Made by a program: the position numbers and the translations under genes. The notes beneath the pieces are model-generated. The model saw nothing but the letters and a program-made list of their open reading frames with translations. It did no database searches and had not been told where the DNA came from. Source: JBALVT01 sp965262875 (GTDB lineage Bacteria; Pseudomonadota; Gammaproteobacteria; Pseudomonadales; Halieaceae). Taken from it: a DNA stretch of 64,000 bases. Below are positions 1-10,235 of this stretch, in pieces. Where the stretch lies: positions 124,001-188,000 of the forward strand of contig OZ253569.1 in the NCBI GenBank assembly GCA_965262875.1, given 5' to 3'. Position 1 is the stretch's first letter, and each line of letters opens with the position of its first letter.

Positions 1-1546
1 GCTGCATCTTTTTTGGCATCGAATGCTCGGGGGTATACTTCAGGTTCTCCAAAAATCGCGCGGCGCTGCGCTCGAAATTCAACGTCCTCCATACTCATTC
101 CCTCAATCAACAACCGCCGATCACGCTCTTTATAGCCAGTTCCTGGACGAGCAGTGTGGTTGTCACTGGCAGCCATCATGCCGAATCTAAAGCGCCTGAT
201 TTTTCCCGGTGTATCAAAGTTACCGATGGCAAGCGAATACTGCACAGAGTTTCTGGGTATGTAGTTATAGGCGCCTTGGAAGCAGTCTTTGCACTGCCCT
301 GCATCAAGCCATTGTTCTAAATCAAATCCCGAGACTGTGTACAAGGGCAAAGGGGTTTCCACCGCCAGTTGTTGTGCAGCAAGTGCCCGGACATCACACT
401 CCGGTTCAGAGTCCCCAGCCTCAAGGCAGCGCTCCTGGATGATGTTTCCCATTTGAACACAACGCGGTAGAAAATCCGGCCGCTCAGCCGGGCGCACTGG
501 CTCGCCCTTCTCATCGTAAGTAATGTGCTAAAGGAACGATACTCTTCGGAATTACCATGACCGGAAAAAACTTCAATCATAGTCTGCAGCTGATCGTCCT
601 GCATATCTCCCTCTAGCTGCTTGTCCCAGTTGGAGCCAACCGGCGTGTACAAGCCCCAGGCATTGCCGTGAGGTATGACCAGGGTTTCGTGGCCCGCCTC
701 TCTCAGCTTTCGGAAAAGCACCGCAGGATTTTCCGCGCCTTCCCTGCACGATTGAGGAAGTTCCAGAGTTGAGACATCTGCGGGACACTCAACCCGGCCT
801 TCCATCTCCTTCAAAAAAAGATTCAGGTCGTAATAGGCTTGATGATCGGACCATCTCGCCAGCGGCAACACCGCGCGAGCGCTGTAGGGCGGGTTGAGTG
901 AACCCAGCCCCGTGTCCGTTTTGGCGTAGATTGGCCGCGACCCTACGGCATTATCATCAAGGTCGCGGTAGATAACATTCTTGTGGCCGTAATGAGTTGC
1001 CGCGTCCAGGGGATTCGCCTGCGTCCACTCAAAGCCAATAAACGAAATGAGATCCGGATTCGCATCATCGTCCACGGCCTGACAATCACGAATACTCGTT
1101 TTGGTGTCGGTCCAACGCTGCGGGTCGAGCGACACCGCATGATCATTAATAGACCTGGAATCCAGGGCAGAGCAGTACCTGGCGAAATCGCATGCATCTG
1201 CCGGTGGCGCCGCAACGAGCCCGCCGATCAAGGGTAGACTGACCATATAGGCATCATTGGAAAAGGTGGTGTGGGCGGGAAAATCTCCGAACAAAATCTG
1301 TTTTGCAGGAGAAGCTTCAGTAACGGTAGGGGGAAAGTGTTCCACCGCGCGCGTTTGTATGTCCTGCCGATCATTTATCACAGCATGGGGTACTTTCAAC
1401 TCGTTGACCTGGCATGGGCCATAGTGATTGCCGAAAACGCCTATGGCACCCACATGCACAAATGCCGCTGCAAGAGAGATGAATATCAACAGGCCCACAA
1501 AAAAATGTTTTAATGATTTACAAAAACCAAAATAAGGACAGCCCAT
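1..1546 (-). pseudogene. DUF3604 family protein, frameshifted and partial at the window edge
   Basis: Reads leftward from ATG 1546 with an N-terminal membrane segment or signal (about residues 12-35), then the DUF3604 opening with FGDFPAHTTFSNDAY and later motifs such as ISFIGFEWTQ, VIPHGNAWG and FSGHGNSEEYRSF. Between about 518 and 533 the homologous frame changes: the first frame runs on as unrelated sequence to a stop at 317, while another frame continues in family style (ITYDEKGEPVRPAERPDF, then GMMAASDNHTARPGTGYKE) to base 1. The family is uncharacterised and related to PHP-like metal hydrolases; secretion is suggested by the N-terminus. It is either a real frameshift or a sequencing error. 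The longer upstream frame to 1777 is ignored because it runs antisense through the fucosidase gene. Confidence 0.8.
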
Positions 1547-1568
1547 GCATTCCGCCAGGTCTTCGTTG

Positions 1569-3057
1569 ATGTCGGCAACCAAGACATTACTGACAGTCTC
1601 TTGTTTGCTCGTGATTGCCTGCAGTGATCCCCTGCCGGAGGAATTACTGGAACGATCGCGCAGCACACCGCTGTGGTTCGACGATGCCAAGCTCGGCATT
1701 TTTATCCATTGGGGCCCAGCCTCTGTGCCCGCATTTGCGGCGGGCCCTGCGCTAAAGCCGGGCGAACTGGAAGACATGCTGTTCAGGGATGCTCCTCGAC
1801 AGGAGCTGCCCTATGCGGAGTGGTATCTCAACTCGATGGGATACAGCGGCAGCGAAACAGCGCGCTATCACGAACAGCACTATGCCAATGCTCCCTACAC
1901 CGATTTCAAAAACCGTCTTTGAAGAGCGTGTGGACGAGGGTTGGAACCCGGGAGCCTGGGCGGACCTATTTAAGCAATCGGGTGCGCGATATGTCATTCT
2001 TGTTACCAAGCACCACGATGGCTACACCCTGTGGCCCAGCTCTGTCAATAATCCAAATATTGATCATTGGGGTGCGCAAAGAGATATGGTTGGCGAATTG
2101 GCCAAGGCGGTTCGCTCCCGCGGAATGCGCTTTGGCGTGTACTACTCAACGGGCCTGGACTGGAGCTTCAAACTGATCACCGACGGAAATCGCATTCGCG
2201 ACATCATGAGGAGCGCACCGCCCAGCGAAGAGTATGCGAACTATGTTCACGAACATATGCGCGAGTTAATAGATCGATATCAGCCGGATGTACTTTGGGC
2301 TGATATTGGCTACCCCACGAAGGGACGACAAGGAGAATTGTTTGAGTACTATTTCTCGCAAGTCCCGCAAGGCACGGTTAACGATCGATGGGGAGGCGTA
2401 GACGTACTGGGGCAGATAGCGACGGTTCCTGGCGCAACCTGGTTGATGAAAGCGCTGGCCCGATGGAGCCTTACGGGCGGCAGCGATCACCTGACGGATG
2501 ACCCTGCCCGCGTCGGTTACAAGACCGCCGAGTACGACAGCCTTCCCGGCATAGCTCCCTTCAAATGGGAATCGACCCGGGGGCTGGGTGCATCTTTTGC
2601 ATTCAACGCGAGAGAGACCTCCCAAGACATGCTCACCGGCGATGAACTGGTGATTTTTTTGGTCGATACCGTTGCAAAAAACGGCAATGTGTTGATCAAC
2701 GTGGGTCCCGATAGCTACGGGCGCATTCCAGGCATTCAGCAATCTCCCCTACTCGGTTTGGGAGACTGGTTGTCTGTCAATGGAGAAGCACTGTACGACA
2801 CACGGCCCTGGACGCAGTTTAAAAACCAGCGTGGACGCAGTGTGCGCTATACACAAACCGACGCTGCACTTTATGCCATTGTAGGGGGCGTAGCCGGTAT
2901 CGAACTGAATATAGAGAATCCAGGAATACAGTGGAGCCGCATTGAAGTCCTGGGCGCCGAGATCATGAGAACTGACAAGGGGGACGGAACGCTGTCAATT
3001 TTCTTAACAGAAGATATCACCGGCCCCGCAGCGGTGGTGAAATTTACCAAGCTCTGA
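1569..3057 (+). pseudogene. GH29 alpha-L-fucosidase lipoprotein, single frameshift
   Basis: Begins with a lipoprotein signal (MSATKTLLTVSCLLVIAC, lipobox Cys at residue 18) and the GH29 entry motif LGIFIHWGPASVPA, followed by a typical (beta/alpha)8 fucosidase: VILVTKHHDGYTLWPS, RFGVYYSTGLDWS, and PDVLWADIGYP, whose Asp (codon at 2302) is the family nucleophile. The frame breaks at an A5 run (1909-1913): with four A's the protein would read straight through as FKTVFEERV, with five it stops at 1922. ATG 1545 is an alternative start, but it lies only one base from the start codon of the divergent DUF3604 gene. It would hydrolyse alpha-L-fucosides at the cell surface if intact. Confidence 0.85.
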
Positions 3058-3073
3058 AGAGCGGCGTTAGCCC

Positions 3074-3877
3074 TTAGTGCCCGGCAGCAACAGCCTGAGA
3101 ATTCCGCAATTGCATGTTGTATCGGGTAAGCCGGTATCCCAAGTACAGCTTCTTCCAGAATGGGCCGCTCTCGATTGACTCCAGTAAATCCGTGGGAAAC
3201 ACGCTCTTATAGGTCGGGATTTTATGGGCAGTTCGGATAGACTCCAGGGAGTTGTTCCACTCCTTCTCCCATTCGATGTCCATCATCACCGGTGTTTCAC
3301 GACCGTGTTGCCAGGCCTCCGAGATAATCTGTAGCAAAATGGTGAATCCTCTGGGCTCTTTGGTGGTGCTAATCACCATAACTGCGGCCAAAAACATAGA
3401 GGAGTAGTTGTGGCCAAATTGAGCGAGCTGAAATGCGGAAATAGCAATTTCATTCGAGGACGTTGTTTCGTAGCCCGCAACCAAATGCCACACATCATGC
3501 ATCTGCAAAATTCGTGTGTTCAAGTACTGCAGTGATTGTGGCAGTTGCTCGAGCATCACCGAACTTCTGTCCAAAACCTCGGGATCATAACCGTTTTCAA
3601 TGACCATGCGATGAAGCGCGAATCCCAGAGTGTTTTTCGGGCACTTGGCCAGTGCATCGAAGTCAGTATAGCCCGGCACCGGATTGACCAGCGAGGCCGC
3701 TGCACCGGGATGATTGCGCGCGTGGTTCTCGGCAATTTGATCGAAATCGGCGTGCACAGCGCCGGCCAAAGATGCGACCGCCACTGTAATAGTAATAGCG
3801 TTGCAGCCTTCCTCGGGACCCTCGACAACGGCCCAGAAAGCCTCCCAAAAGCTGTCCTCCAAGGGTGCTTCGGGCAA
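3074..3877 (-). CDS. COQ4-like ubiquinone biosynthesis family protein
   Basis: 267 residues. The core carries the COQ4 metal-binding signature HDxxH-x11-E: His127, Asp128, His131 and Glu143 in QMHDVWHLVAGYETTSSNE, followed by AISAFQLAQFGHNYSSMF. COQ4 proteins act in ubiquinone (Q) biosynthesis, in eukaryotes as part of the Q-synthesis complex; the role of bacterial homologues is less clear. The first 40 or so residues are alanine-rich and not clearly part of the domain. It lies 13 bases downstream of a small gene on the same strand, probably one transcript. The family call is firm, the physiological role is inferred. Confidence 0.75.
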   Translation of the reverse strand: MPEAPLEDSFWEAFWAVVEGPEEGCNAITITVAVASLAGAVHADFDQIAENHARNHPGAAASLVNPVPGYTDFDALAKCPKNTLGFALHRMVIENGYDPEVLDRSSVMLEQLPQSLQYLNTRILQMHDVWHLVAGYETTSSNEIAISAFQLAQFGHNYSSMFLAAVMVISTTKEPRGFTILLQIISEAWQHGRETPVMMDIEWEKEWNNSLESIRTAHKIPTYKSVFPTDLLESIESGPFWKKLYLGYRLTRYNMQLRNSQAVAAGH

Positions 3878-3890
3878 GCCCAGGGGGATG

Positions 3891-4100
3891 TCAGGAGTAG
3901 GGCCAGTCTAGCCACGCCGCGGCAATATTGTCACACACCGCCACAGTGGCATCGGGACATGAGTAGGCCGCCCAAGCCATCACAGCGGCGAGCTGCAATC
4001 GACCCGAATGTTTGCCGCTCTTCGCTAGCGCAACCGCTTCGGCGATTGCATGGGTATCCATTCTTCTGGTGGCTTGTTGAATGTCTTCACGTACGGTCAT
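3891..4100 (-). CDS. small hypothetical protein upstream of the COQ4-like gene
   Basis: 69 residues, mainly helical, with no recognised domain. Two tandem ATGs (4103 and 4100) follow an AGGAGG ribosome-binding site at 4105-4110; the second gives a 5-base spacing and is preferred. The strong Shine-Dalgarno and the 13-base gap to the COQ4-like gene suggest an operon leader gene with a related role. I do not recognise a function. Confidence 0.5.
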   Translation of the reverse strand: MTVREDIQQATRRMDTHAIAEAVALAKSGKHSGRLQLAAVMAWAAYSCPDATVAVCDNIAAAWLDWPYS

Positions 4101-4216
4101 CATGGCCTCCTTTGCCAGCGTATTCGGCGAGTGTGTGCCCTACAAACAAGCCTATAGGGAAAAATTATACGCTATTGTTGGATTTTGTCCCATGGCCCGA
4201 TCTCGTTGATGAACGC

Positions 4217-5950
4217 CTAGTGAATAAACTCGCCAAGCACCGCCTCACGCAGCAGATCAGGTGGTAGTAGGCCTTGCTTGAGTACGGTATCGTGAAACTT
4301 ACGCTGGTCAAATTGATCCCCAAGCGCGACCTCCAGCTCGGTACGCAAACGCATCAAATTCCTATACCCAAAGTAATAGGACGTCGCCTGACCCGGCGCC
4401 CAAAACGCATAGCGGTCCGCCTCCGACCCGGCCATCGCTGTGGATAGTGCCAACTGCTGTGTCATAAACTCAATAGCCTGTGCATGAGTCATTTTCCCAG
4501 TGTTCACCATCGGGTCTATAAACATTCTGGCCGCCCTCATCAACCGTGTATACAGATTGAACAGCTGCGCCTCCGGGGGCATGAACTCGTGCATAATTGA
4601 TTCAGCGTACAATCCCCACCCCTCGGCATTAGCGCTGTTTGATGCAAAAACCGCTCGCGCCAGAGACGTTCCATTTTCAACCAGGCTGGCAAACTGCAAC
4701 TCGTGTCCGGGACGCGCCTCGTGCACTGTTAACGCCCAGGTAATCGCGTAGTGGCTCCAGTCGTCCATAACCGCGTCACCCTTGGCGGCAGGATTGCTCT
4801 GAACCAACACAAACTCACCGAACTGGCCGGTATTATTAATCAGCTGTGGAGGACTCATAAAAGGAGCGGGAATAGCGGCAGACTCCGCGTCGGTCGCCAG
4901 ACGAATATTGGCATTGCGTTTCGGCAAGGTGATGAGATCCTCACGACGTATAATGTCCTCAATGGTCGCCAGCCGTTGCCGATAGACCTGAAGAATTTTA
5001 TCCTGTGGAATCTGTTCTTTCTTTAACTCTCGCAGCACCGACACCAGCCCTTTATCATCCCAAGCTCTATCCTCGGCAATCTTCCAGGCTAGGGCTTTCA
5101 TTTCGCTGCGAATAAATTGATAGCTATACTGCGCCTCACTGATTAGTGCTTCGGGCGTAGCGCGAACCCCATAGTTCTTAAGCTTATCGGTGTATACCGC
5201 CAGGGGCAGTTGGTTATCTGGTCTCGCCTGGGGCAGTAAAACCTCTTTCACCCAGATTTTGTATTCACTCAACTGCGCTTCTAGCAATGCAAAGTTTTCC
5301 TGCCATCCGTCCAGCTCGGCGCGCTCAAACACCGAGCGTATACCCGCGACATACTGCTCAGTATTTTCCAATTCAGTTTCCAGCTCTCCGCGGTAAGGAC
5401 CGACCAGGCCTTCAACTGCAAACCGCTCTTGCGTCCGGGCGACCGCTAACTCGGTAAGCGGTGTAAACCCGTCGAGATTACCCACGTATTTTTGCAGGCG
5501 TATCAGCGCACTGGGATAGCGAGCCGTATCGTTTCTAGGATCCAACAGTGCATTAAAGTTGCTGAACATCTGTTTGTGCACGTTGTAAAAAGGTATCAGG
5601 TGCTCGCGCGAAATTTTCTCGGATTGTGCATCATCTGCGAGGGACTGAAGTAAGATTTCCAGATCCTGGCGCACTTTTGGATCTTTCTCGGTTTCAAGGC
5701 CTTTCTGCAGCTTGGACTGGAGGGTAGCTAACAGCGCCAGATAGCGTTCAAAAACCTTGGGATTTAAATCGACAATCTCTGCGTCAAACTGATTCATGCC
5801 GTATTGAGACACTGATTCGGGTGAAAAAGCCGCCTGCGCTTCCAGTACCTCCCGAGCATAAATATCGCTGCGTTCAATCCAATCCGCCTGTGCAAGCCCT
5901 GTCAACAAGACCGCCCCAGCCAGAACCAAAACGTTACTGAGTAATTTCAT
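4217..5950 (-). CDS. DUF885 family secreted metallopeptidase-like protein
   Basis: 577 residues from ATG 5950 with a cleavable signal peptide (MKLLSNVLVLAGAVLLTGLAQA). A long helical N-terminal half leads to the DUF885 metal site: VHEARPGHELQ at about residues 409-419 (His410, Glu411, His416) and the downstream Glu in NAEGWGLYAE at about residue 443. This matches the gluzincin-like arrangement of the family, which is predicted to be a zinc-dependent peptidase of the periplasm. Length is normal for the family. An upstream in-frame GTG at 5965 is possible, but the signal peptide fits the ATG. No operon partner is evident. Confidence 0.85.
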   Translation of the reverse strand: MKLLSNVLVLAGAVLLTGLAQADWIERSDIYAREVLEAQAAFSPESVSQYGMNQFDAEIVDLNPKVFERYLALLATLQSKLQKGLETEKDPKVRQDLEILLQSLADDAQSEKISREHLIPFYNVHKQMFSNFNALLDPRNDTARYPSALIRLQKYVGNLDGFTPLTELAVARTQERFAVEGLVGPYRGELETELENTEQYVAGIRSVFERAELDGWQENFALLEAQLSEYKIWVKEVLLPQARPDNQLPLAVYTDKLKNYGVRATPEALISEAQYSYQFIRSEMKALAWKIAEDRAWDDKGLVSVLRELKKEQIPQDKILQVYRQRLATIEDIIRREDLITLPKRNANIRLATDAESAAIPAPFMSPPQLINNTGQFGEFVLVQSNPAAKGDAVMDDWSHYAITWALTVHEARPGHELQFASLVENGTSLARAVFASNSANAEGWGLYAESIMHEFMPPEAQLFNLYTRLMRAARMFIDPMVNTGKMTHAQAIEFMTQQLALSTAMAGSEADRYAFWAPGQATSYYFGYRNLMRLRTELEVALGDQFDQRKFHDTVLKQGLLPPDLLREAVLGEFIH

Positions 5951-6142
5951 AGTCTCGCCCGACACCTTAACAAGACGGCATGTTAAACAGTTTCATCCGT
6001 GAATTCAAAAAAACCGGCGAGGAGAGAGTGGAATCGGATAAACCGAGCACTGCTTGATTGCGCCCAGGCATTTCAGGCCCAGACTATACAAAGACCCCAT
6101 CGACTCGTATGCTCGTGATCGCCAAAGACGGGAGCGACATCA

Positions 6143-7107
6143 ATGAAACTGATGCACAAATTAGTGATAGGCATGGCCACTGTTATGGTGATAATAGCCG
6201 TATCACTCGCGCTAGCTCCGGCCATACTTGAAGGACAAATGAATATCGTCCTGCCGCACGAGCCCTATGAGATTTCTAAGAAAGCGAAAAAGCTTCACAA
6301 CTCTCTGACAATAGCGGATCTGCACAGCGATAGTACCCTGTGGCGACGCGATCTCCTCGAACGGGGAAATCGCGGACACGTCGACATCCCCCGCATGCGT
6401 GAAGGTAATCTCGCCCTACAGATGTTTACCTCGGTCACACGATCGCCCTAGGGACAAAACTACGAAGAGAATTCAGACGACACCTTTGACAATATAACCT
6501 TGGTGGCCCTGGTCCAGTCCTGGCCGATAGCCACCTGGAACAGTCTGAACGCCAGAGCGCTTCATCAGGCTGATAAACTGCGGTCACTCGAGGCGCGGGC
6601 GCCTGAAGAATTTCAAATGATCTACACCGCCGCCGATTTAACGCGTCTCCTTGAGCGTCGGAGTAAGGGCGAATCGGTGGTGGGTGGCATCCTGGGAACC
6701 GAGGGGTCCCACGCGCTGGACGGAAATCTGGAAAACATTGAAACACTGTTCGCAGCGGGCTTTAGGATGATGAGCTTGCAGCATTTCTTTGACAACAAAC
6801 TGGGTGGGTCGCTACACGGCCAAAGTGGTGAAGGCCTATCCCCGTTTGGGGCGCAGGCAGTTGATAAAATGTTAGAGCTGGGTGTGATGGTGGATGTTTC
6901 TCACTCCTCCCCCGCAGTTGTTGAAGATGTGTTGAAGCGGAGCCAAAAGCCCTTAATTGTCAGCCATACCGGCTTCCAGGGGCGCTGTCAGTCCCCGCGA
7001 AACATTTCCGATCAGCTAATGGTAGACATCGCCAAAAATGGCGGACTGATCGGCGTGGGCTATTGGGAAGCTGCGGTCTGCGAAGCGACACCCGAGGGCA
7101 TCGTAAG
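6143..7107 (+). pseudogene. membrane dipeptidase (peptidase M19), amber codon and truncated
   Basis: Starts with an N-terminal membrane anchor or signal, then ADLHSDSTLW (the HxD zinc ligands of M19). TAG at 6449-6451 interrupts the frame, but the same frame resumes family sequence at once (GQNYEENSDDTFDNITLVALVQ), then ILGTEGSHAL, MVDVSHSSP and LIVSHTGF. The match ends near CEATPEGIVS, just before the conserved catalytic-side Asp region, where insertion-sequence DNA begins. Two independent lesions make this a true pseudogene. M19 enzymes cleave dipeptides, including some D-configured ones. GGGAG eight bases before ATG 6143 supports the start. Confidence 0.85.
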
Positions 7108-8030
7108 CAATGGGATGGACTCCTCCTCACCCTATCTTTTCGGCGTCGATGCGCCAGAATGTTAGTTGTAGTACAAACATTCAGAGAATGAGGAGAAGCC
7201 CAATATGAACATTACACGAGTAGGTGTGGATATCGCAAAATCTGTTTTTCATGTGCACGGTGTCGACCGACACGATGGCAAGCAGTGGCAGGCAAAAATC
7301 GGGCGTGATAAGTGGCTCGATGCGGTGTGTGAGCGTGTCCCTCCCGGTGCTGAAGTCGGCATGGAGGCATGTGCCTCGTCCCACCATGGGGGGCGTCAAT
7401 GGCAGAAGCGGGGTTATCACGTAAAGCTCATCGCCGCTCAATTCGTCAAACCTTACGTGAAGAGTAACAAGAATGACCAGGTTGATGCCGAGGCGATCTG
7501 TGAAGCGATGGGGCGCCCCGGGATGAGATTTGTTGCCGTCAAGAGTGTGGAACAACAAGATATCCAGGCGGCGCACCGGATACGAGAGGAACTCGTTCAT
7601 CAACGCACAGCGAAGGTAAATCAGATCCGGGGGCTTGTCGGTGAGTACGGCATCGTAGCTCCTGTCGGCATTCAAAAGTTACGTTGCGCGCTACCTCGGT
7701 GGCTTGAGGACGCTGAGAATGGCCTTACCGATGCATTTCGGGTCTTACTCGCCTGAAGACCTGCGAAGTCTTGATAATCGCATATCCGGCTTTGATGAGC
7801 GGATTGCGCAGAGCGTGAAGGAAGATCCGGTGGCGAAGCGCTTGTTGGAGCTGAGGGGTATTGGCCCTCTCACCGCCAGTGCCCTCGCTGGTGCTCTGGG
7901 TGATGGGACTGCGTTCAGCAAAGGGCGTGAATTTGCAGCGTCTCTCGGGCTCACCCCGCGTCAACATAGTACGGGTGGCAAATGTAGACGCCACTCCAAA
8001 ACCGCAGCTATTTGCCGAATTTTGAAATAG
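7108..8030 (+). mobile_element. IS110 family element remnant
   Basis: Insertion-sequence DNA begins where dipeptidase homology stops (about 7108) and carries a degraded IS110-type transposase. Neither end could be placed: IS110 elements often lack terminal inverted repeats and target duplications. Homology fades at about 8030, so the right part is missing or unrecognisable. Confidence 0.65.
7205..8030 (+). pseudogene. IS110 family transposase, frameshifted and C-terminally lost
   Basis: The N-terminal DEDD domain is clear: VGVDIAKSVF, VGMEACASSHH and KNDQVDAEAICEAM. The frame stops at 7756. The Transposase_20 part (LLELRGIGPLTASALAGALG, then ASLGLTPRQHSTGGK) continues in another frame, so a frameshift lies at about 7730-7750. 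After GGK the normal continuation is replaced by unrelated residues and a stop at 8028-8030. It is most likely inactive. Confidence 0.8.
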
Positions 8031-8735
8031 ACGGATCTCGGCGTATTAGAATCGGCGCGGTAGAACTGCGGCCCAGTCACACTCAAGAGCGACCAATAAG
8101 CAGGCACGATTCAAGCGTAGGGACTATAAGAATAAGTGTCGCTGAGAACGGTATGACGCCACCACAGATTTGACGGTCAACGCTGGCGCCATACCCAAAA
8201 AAACCGTGCAGGTGCACGACCCGTTAAGTGTTGCACATAATGGGAATAAATCCAGCCCTCATCGACCTTTGTGTCGATGCCATCATCCAGCCGTCTCTAC
8301 CACTGTTGTCGCTGCTACGCCTAGGTCATCGTCTGTACCCACTGTGATCGCGGCCAGCGGTATTGCACCGATGGTTGCAGCCAGGAAGCCAGAAAGGAAT
8401 CCATTAAACGAGCCAGAGCGAAGTACCAGGCCACTCGCCCGGGTCGCATGAATAATGCCGCTCGCCAACAGCGTTATCGAGAACGGCAACAACAAAAAGT
8501 AACGCATCACCGTTCTCTGGCAATAATACTCCGTGATCTACTGCAAACCGTGCCTGATGAGATCAAAAGGGCCGATATGCCGGGTAAAACTGACGCCACC
8601 GTGCGCTGCCATCACTGTGGCGCGGTCTGCGGTCCCTTTTTGCGCAGTGATTTTCTGCAGAGCAGTCAGTTCAGGCGCAGATTCCGGCGACATTAGTGCA
8701 GCGGCTGGACAGGAGTCATCAATCGGAGGGCAGTC
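8031..8735 (+). other. interval between IS110 remnant and istA, no gene confirmed
   Basis: Holds open frames on both strands but no domain I recognise. A plus-strand frame at 8448-8696 (starting MNNAARQQRYRERQQQ, with a CHHCGAVC pair) resembles small basic ORFs of mobile DNA and may be real. A hydrophobic minus-strand frame at 8283-8510 overlaps it. The left end of the IS21 element must lie here, perhaps near the ATTCCGGCGACATTAGTGC segment at about 8680, but no matching right-end repeat was found. Confidence 0.35.
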
Positions 8736-10235
8736 ATGGCCATCGGCAAAGAAACTGAAGCAAAAATACTGCGCTACCATTTTGTTGAGAAGTGGCGAAC
8801 GGGCACCATTGCGACCCAGCTTGGCATTCACCACTCAGTGGTTGATCGGGTACTGGCACAGGCTGGCCTGCCCAAGGTGGAGCGCACTCGCCGTGCGTCG
8901 ATCATCGACCCCTATCTGCCCTTTGTCATCGACACCCTGCGGGAGTTTCCCACACTCACGGCGGCCCGCTTGTATGAAATGGCCCGCCTGCGGGGATACC
9001 CCGGTGGCCCCAGCCAGTTTCGCCAGCGTATCAGTGAACTGCGGCCGCGCAAGCTGCCCGAGGCGTATTTACGCCTAAAAACCCTGCCCGGTGAGCAAGC
9101 CCAGGTTGACTGGGGTTCGTTCGGGCATATTCAGATCGGCAAGGCCCGGCGGCCGTTAATGGCGTTTGTGATGGTGCTGAGCTGGTCGCGACAGATCTTC
9201 TTGCGCTTTTATCTCAACCAGCAAATGGAGAACTTTTTACGCGGCCATGTAGCGGCATTCGAGGCCTGGCAAGGATTGCCAAAGGTGCTGCTGTACGACA
9301 ACCTTAAATCGGCCGTATTGGAGCGCCACGGTGACGCCATCCGCTTCCACCCCACCTTGCTGGCCTTGTCAGCCCACTATCGCTTCGAACCACGCCCGGT
9401 GGCGGTGGCCCGGGGCAATGAAAAGGGCCGGGTAGAAAGAGCGATTCGCTATATTCGCGATAATTTCTTTGCCGCTCGTCACTGGCAAACACTGGCCGAA
9501 CTCAATGCGCAAGCTGAGCACTGGTGCCAGGGTGTGAGTGCTGATCGGGCTTGCCCTGAAGAGCGTACGTTGACGGTCAGGGAAGCCTTCTTACAGGAGC
9601 AGGTGAGTTTGCCGGATAATCCCTTTGATACCCATGAGAGACAGCCCGTGCGGGCCGCCAAAACCCCTTATGTTCGCTTCGATCTCAATGATTACTCCAT
9701 TCCCCATCAATACGTGCACAAGCCATTGAGCGTGAGCGCTGACCTGGAGCGGCTCCAGATAGTGGAGGGCGATCAATGCATTGCTGAGCATCAGCGCAGC
9801 TTTGGCAAAGGGGAGCAAATCGAACAGGAGGCGCATATCAATGCCCTATGGCTGGAGAAAACCCACGCCAAACTACACCGGGGTCAGGATCGCCTGAGCC
9901 ATGCTTCGGCGCACGCCCAGACGCTGCTGCAGCAATCGGCACAGCGTGGACATGTCATTAAAACCACGGTCCGGTTACTCAATCAACTGCTTGATGATTA
10001 TGGGCGGGACGAGCTGCATGTAGCTCTGGGTGAAGCACTTGATCGGCAATCACCCTACCCGGAGGCGGTGCAGCACGTTCTTGAGCGCCGCCGTGATGAA
10101 CAGCACCTGCCGCCACCGCTTGCTGTCGCCGTGCCGGCGAAGGTCAAACACTACAGCGTCAAGCTGGCTCGGCTTGCCGATTACGACAAGCTCAATGGCA
10201 CCCGAAGCGAGACAGGAGATGATACCGATGATTGA
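8736..10235 (+). CDS. istA: IS21 family transposase IstA
   Basis: 499 residues, full length. An N-terminal helix-turn-helix (about residues 20-45) precedes an rve/DDE integrase core with Asp125 (VDWGSFG), Asp188 (LLYDNLKSA) and Glu234 (NEKGRVERAIRYI). IstA cuts and joins the IS21 ends and works with IstB. The reading frame is intact. An AGGAGTCATCAATCGGAGG region lies just upstream of ATG 8736, giving a good ribosome-binding site. Confidence 0.93.
   Translation: MAIGKETEAKILRYHFVEKWRTGTIATQLGIHHSVVDRVLAQAGLPKVERTRRASIIDPYLPFVIDTLREFPTLTAARLYEMARLRGYPGGPSQFRQRISELRPRKLPEAYLRLKTLPGEQAQVDWGSFGHIQIGKARRPLMAFVMVLSWSRQIFLRFYLNQQMENFLRGHVAAFEAWQGLPKVLLYDNLKSAVLERHGDAIRFHPTLLALSAHYRFEPRPVAVARGNEKGRVERAIRYIRDNFFAARHWQTLAELNAQAEHWCQGVSADRACPEERTLTVREAFLQEQVSLPDNPFDTHERQPVRAAKTPYVRFDLNDYSIPHQYVHKPLSVSADLERLQIVEGDQCIAEHQRSFGKGEQIEQEAHINALWLEKTHAKLHRGQDRLSHASAHAQTLLQQSAQRGHVIKTTVRLLNQLLDDYGRDELHVALGEALDRQSPYPEAVQHVLERRRDEQHLPPPLAVAVPAKVKHYSVKLARLADYDKLNGTRSETGDDTDD

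Noticed and set aside
317..442. C-terminal part of the DUF3604 open frame as real protein
   Set aside because: Family sequence is in another frame here, so these residues result from the frameshift.
1547..1777. N-terminal extension of the DUF3604 frame
   Set aside because: It is antisense to the fucosidase signal and domain, and a membrane segment starts right after ATG 1546.
3536..4267. 243-codon plus-strand frame over the COQ4-like gene
   Set aside because: It is antisense to a gene with a clear metal-binding signature and has no recognisable domain.
8283..8510. Hydrophobic minus-strand frame as a membrane protein gene
   Set aside because: No homology recognised, it overlaps another equally weak frame, and it lies in mobile-element debris.
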